A stretch of 64,000 bases of DNA, taken from positions 2,790,001-2,854,000 of the forward strand of contig NZ_CP030082.1 of NCBI RefSeq assembly GCF_006874645.1. Direction: 5' to 3'. Source of the stretch: Bdellovibrio sp. ZAP7 (lineage in GTDB: Bacteria; Bdellovibrionota; Bdellovibrionia; Bdellovibrionales; Bdellovibrionaceae). The first letter of the stretch is position 1. Every line of letters begins with the position of its first letter. The notes under the pieces were generated by a model, which did no database searches, was not told the origin of the DNA, and was given only the letters and a program-made list of their open reading frames with translations. Below are positions 61,296 through 64,000 of this stretch, one piece after another. The position numbers and the translations under genes are program-made.

Positions 61296-63374
61296 TTATT
61301 TATTGCCCTCTCATTTCTTTCAGTTCTTATGGGTTGCGCGACCACCTCGCGCCAAGACACACGCCTTGAAAAAAGATTGATACCGCAAGACAACCCTGAA
61401 TGGGTTCGCCTGTATCTTGAGGCGGCAGAAAAGAAAACTTCTGCGCCGAAAATTTCCTGCGCAAATTATAAAGAGCTTTCAAATCATCAGGAATTTCCGA
61501 TCAAGGATTTGGCTTTGCTTCGCGCCTATGAAGTCTGCCCGGTTGATGAAAAATTAAATACGCTTCCGGAGAGTATCAATCCTTGGTATGCGGATTTATT
61601 CGCAGATATCAAACTTAAAGAATCTTTGGAGACACCGGATCTGAAAGATGATCTGGATGCTTACTTGGCAAATGCCAGCGTTGAAAGCAACAAAAAGAAA
61701 AAAGAAGATTATCTTCAAAAAGCCTTGGCAGCCGCCAAGAAACTTGCGTCACAAGAATACGTGGCTGAAGTTCAATCCCAGCTATACAAAACTTCTCCCC
61801 GCCTAAACCCGGCACCTCCGTTTAAAGAGTTAAGTGCTGTGGCCATGGATTTTAGGTTTAATCGCGATTTCGATGAAGCCCTGGGAGTGTATAAAAAGAT
61901 TCTGTCTTCCAAAGAAGCATCAACTGACGACAAGTTCCAGGCGACCAAAAACGTCCGCATGACTTACAAGGTTGCGCAACGTCGCCAAGAATACATCAAT
62001 GCGACTTCTGAACTTGTGAATACTACGAAAAAGCAATATCGCGAGAATAAAAAAGATCGCAGAGCTTTGGCCCGCTATCACGATGCCCTGGTCCTACTTG
62101 CCCGAACATTATGGACCGAAGATCAAACATCGATGGCAGTAAAAACTTTGACCGAAGCCAATCGTCAGCTTCGCGGCATTTATCCGATGGATGAAGTCTA
62201 CTTTATCCAAGGACGTATCGAAGAGGAAAAAGGTCATTTTGAAAAGGCTTTGGAATTCTATGAAGAAAGTTATAAACAACCTATCAGCCAAGCGGGACTT
62301 CGCGACAAACTGGCATGGTTGAAATCCTGGAACTATTATAAACTGCAACGCTTTGAAGAGGCCGCAACAAGTCTGCAGCAGATGCGTGACACCGTTAAAG
62401 ACCCCTCTGATAAAATGCGCGCTAAGTTTTGGTTGGGCCGGGCTTTAAAAAATTCCAACAAAGCTACCGAATCCACAGCAGAACTTGAAAGCCTTATTAA
62501 AGAAGATCCATTGGGCTATTACGGGATGATGGCTTACCGCGAACTCAATCGCGAATACCCTGCCATCAAAGGCAACGCACAAGAATCTGCAAGTGCCAGC
62601 ATTTTGGGATTAGATGAACTTCAAGGCCGCCTTCGCTTGCAGATTGAATGGTTGATCGCGGTTAACGAAAAGCCATTTGCTGAAAAAGCTTTAAATCAAG
62701 CGTCCGATGATCTTAAAAAAGCCGGCATTACTTCTGAAAAAACTTGGCTGACGATGTTTTCAGCCTATGCCCGTGCAGGTCTTTACTTGCCTCTGTTTTC
62801 AACTTTAGGTTCTTTGCAACCGGAAGTTAAAGACCGCTTGCTTAATGATCATCCAGACTTATTGTTCCCTCAACCCTATCGCGAAATCGTAGCTGGTGCC
62901 TCTCAAAAAAGCGGCATCCCGCAAGAGTTTATCTATGCGATCATTCGTCAGGAATCAGCATTCAATCCTGAAGCTCGCAGCCCGGTTGATGCTTTTGGTT
63001 TGATGCAGTTACTGCCAAGTGTATCTAAAAATTTAGCTGCAACTTACAAGTTGGAATATAAAGAAGCTTTGGATCTTTACAAGCCCGAGATCAATATTCC
63101 GCTTGGGGCATTTGAACTTAAGACTTTGATGAAGAAGTACAATAATCAATATATTCTGGCGGTTTCCGGTTATAATGCCAATGACTCCGCTATACGAGGT
63201 TGGTTAAAAACTCGCTACCGGGACGATTCTGTTGAATTTATTGAAGAGGTTCCTTACGAGGAGACTCGAGCTTATATCAAACTAACTATGAGAAATTACG
63301 TGTTTTATGATCGCTTACTTCACAGTCAAACAGCTGTGAAGTTTCCTGAAGAGCTACTAAGTCTAAAAAAGTAG
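61287..63374 (+). CDS. Soluble lytic transglycosylase-type lipoprotein (SLT)
   Basis: 695 residues. Lipoprotein signal (ending LMGC, Cys17), about 500 residues of helical TPR-like superhelix (doughnut domain, as in Slt70), then a lytic transglycosylase domain: IPQEFIYAIIRQESAFNPEARSPVDAFGLMQLLP with the catalytic Glu, and AVSGYNANDSAIRGW. Cleaves peptidoglycan glycan strands with anhydro ends. Unlike Slt70 it is membrane-anchored. A predator needs such enzymes, but this could equally be for its own wall. The start lies in a hairpin and has no clear Shine-Dalgarno. Confidence 0.93.
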   Translation: MPRLFIALSFLSVLMGCATTSRQDTRLEKRLIPQDNPEWVRLYLEAAEKKTSAPKISCANYKELSNHQEFPIKDLALLRAYEVCPVDEKLNTLPESINPWYADLFADIKLKESLETPDLKDDLDAYLANASVESNKKKKEDYLQKALAAAKKLASQEYVAEVQSQLYKTSPRLNPAPPFKELSAVAMDFRFNRDFDEALGVYKKILSSKEASTDDKFQATKNVRMTYKVAQRRQEYINATSELVNTTKKQYRENKKDRRALARYHDALVLLARTLWTEDQTSMAVKTLTEANRQLRGIYPMDEVYFIQGRIEEEKGHFEKALEFYEESYKQPISQAGLRDKLAWLKSWNYYKLQRFEEAATSLQQMRDTVKDPSDKMRAKFWLGRALKNSNKATESTAELESLIKEDPLGYYGMMAYRELNREYPAIKGNAQESASASILGLDELQGRLRLQIEWLIAVNEKPFAEKALNQASDDLKKAGITSEKTWLTMFSAYARAGLYLPLFSTLGSLQPEVKDRLLNDHPDLLFPQPYREIVAGASQKSGIPQEFIYAIIRQESAFNPEARSPVDAFGLMQLLPSVSKNLAATYKLEYKEALDLYKPEINIPLGAFELKTLMKKYNNQYILAVSGYNANDSAIRGWLKTRYRDDSVEFIEEVPYEETRAYIKLTMRNYVFYDRLLHSQTAVKFPEELLSLKK

Positions 63375-63383
63375 ACTTAATAT

Positions 63384-63893
63384 TTAAGGCCAATCGCAAT
63401 CCGTCGAAGTTCCTGCTGAACTCACATCAGGCACTTCGATCGGAGCGATATCTTGATTCGTCAAATCCGTAACCGTAGAATCCCCTGAAGTTAATTGCAA
63501 ACGCAATGTCGTCGAATCCAATTGGCGCAGAGGAAATCGAACTGTTTTAGGTGAAACCGTTCCGCCCGTCACAATTGCAACAAGTTCATTTTCTTGAGAT
63601 GAAGTTTCATCGCCGGCTTCAGCTTCCCAAGTCCCCGTCATTTCACACAGCGTAGGCACGCCGTTTACGATCTGCACGGATTGAAAAGTGAACTGGCTGC
63701 CATCAGCTTTCAGAAATATCTTGTTATATATAGATAAGGACTGACCGTTTAAAGTGACTAGACCATCCTGACGATCGTGGTAAGTCACGTCACTGCTTAA
63801 GCTGCCAAAGTCAGCCGAACCACTGCCGCCACCGGGCTGGTAAGAGCAGGCACCCATAAAACCACAAAGCATCAACAATAATGAGTATTTCAT
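63384..63893 (-). CDS. Small lipoprotein of unknown function
   Basis: 169 residues. Lipoprotein signal ending GFMGAC (Cys16) followed by a Gly/Ser stretch. The mature part is beta-rich with a late Cys in TSTDCDWP and one in TLCEM, so one disulphide is possible. ATG at 63893 with GAGGTGA upstream. Convergent with the transglycosylase gene by nine bases. No family recognised. Confidence 0.75.
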   Translation of the reverse strand: MKYSLLLMLCGFMGACSYQPGGGSGSADFGSLSSDVTYHDRQDGLVTLNGQSLSIYNKIFLKADGSQFTFQSVQIVNGVPTLCEMTGTWEAEAGDETSSQENELVAIVTGGTVSPKTVRFPLRQLDSTTLRLQLTSGDSTVTDLTNQDIAPIEVPDVSSAGTSTDCDWP

Positions 63894-64000
63894 ATTCACC
63901 TCATCGGTCGAGCTGGACTCACCTTTAATTGTCTCACTTTGAGGCGGCGCTTTCTACTACACCTCGACTGGATTCTGCCGATAAGCCCAATGGAGAAAGG

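Noticed and set aside
1..64000. rRNA, tRNA, prophage or insertion-sequence genes
   Set aside because: No such sequence or matching protein was seen on either strand.

Overview
The window reads as chromosome of a Bdellovibrio-like predatory bacterium (Bdellovibrionota). The grounds are the dense, mostly short intergenic spacing, the many exported proteins, nucleases and proteases, lipoprotein signals ending in L-A-N-C or F-Q-N-C, a PilA major pilin next to clpS-clpA-htpX, and a moderate GC content. The assignment is an inference from gene content. I see no rRNA, tRNA, CRISPR array, prophage or insertion sequence.

Layout. 1-5.2 kb: the 5' part of a leucyl aminopeptidase, an EEP-fold phosphohydrolase, apaG, a PEGA-like protein overlapping a GNAT acetyltransferase, and small membrane proteins. 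5.2-11.7 kb: a tightly packed minus-strand operon in which two pilin-like proteins alternate with two related exported partners, behind a PQQ-type beta-propeller, an HTTM-like membrane protein and a pentapeptide-repeat protein. 11.8-17 kb: pdxH, an FKBP lipoprotein, a receiver domain without its phospho-acceptor, and an OmpR-type two-component system. 17.1-22 kb: an ion-transporter-like protein, an ADP-ribosylglycohydrolase, an exported HNH nuclease and a Crp/Fnr regulator, with two structured repeats at gene ends. 22.4-24.8 kb: an OmpA-like lipoprotein, a CsbD-like stress protein and an isoaspartyl methyltransferase. 24.8-26.5 kb: oxyR and dps with an OxyR-type operator between them. 27-32 kb: a CpxP/Spy-like protein, a two-component system whose kinase has a Pro/Gly-rich sensor insert, and a large Met/Gly/Asn/Tyr-rich exported protein. 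32-38 kb: an HNH endonuclease, small exported proteins, a lipoprotein subtilase with a separately encoded propeptide-like protein, and a MarR regulator. 38-44 kb: outer-membrane barrels, a DUF924 protein and a chemoreceptor.

44-50.7 kb is a six-gene plus-strand operon for pyrimidine salvage and breakdown: a methylmalonate/malonate-semialdehyde dehydrogenase, a GTP-cyclohydrolase-II-like URC1 protein, a DUF1688 URC4 protein, a uracil phosphoribosyltransferase variant, a uridine kinase and an APC permease. It matches the known URC route of uracil catabolism and would suit a predator living on prey RNA. 50.7-64 kb: a truncated haemoglobin, small exported proteins, a second CsbD-like gene, dnaJ, pilA with a TPR protein, clpS-clpA, htpX, a lytic transglycosylase and a lipoprotein.

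Strongest points for follow-up: the duplicated pilin/partner operon, the trans-encoded subtilase propeptide, the structured elements placed directly after stop codons (about 19.5 and 51.2 kb), the OxyR box before dps, the compact URC operon, and hairpins that cover translation starts at 29.9 and 61.3 kb.
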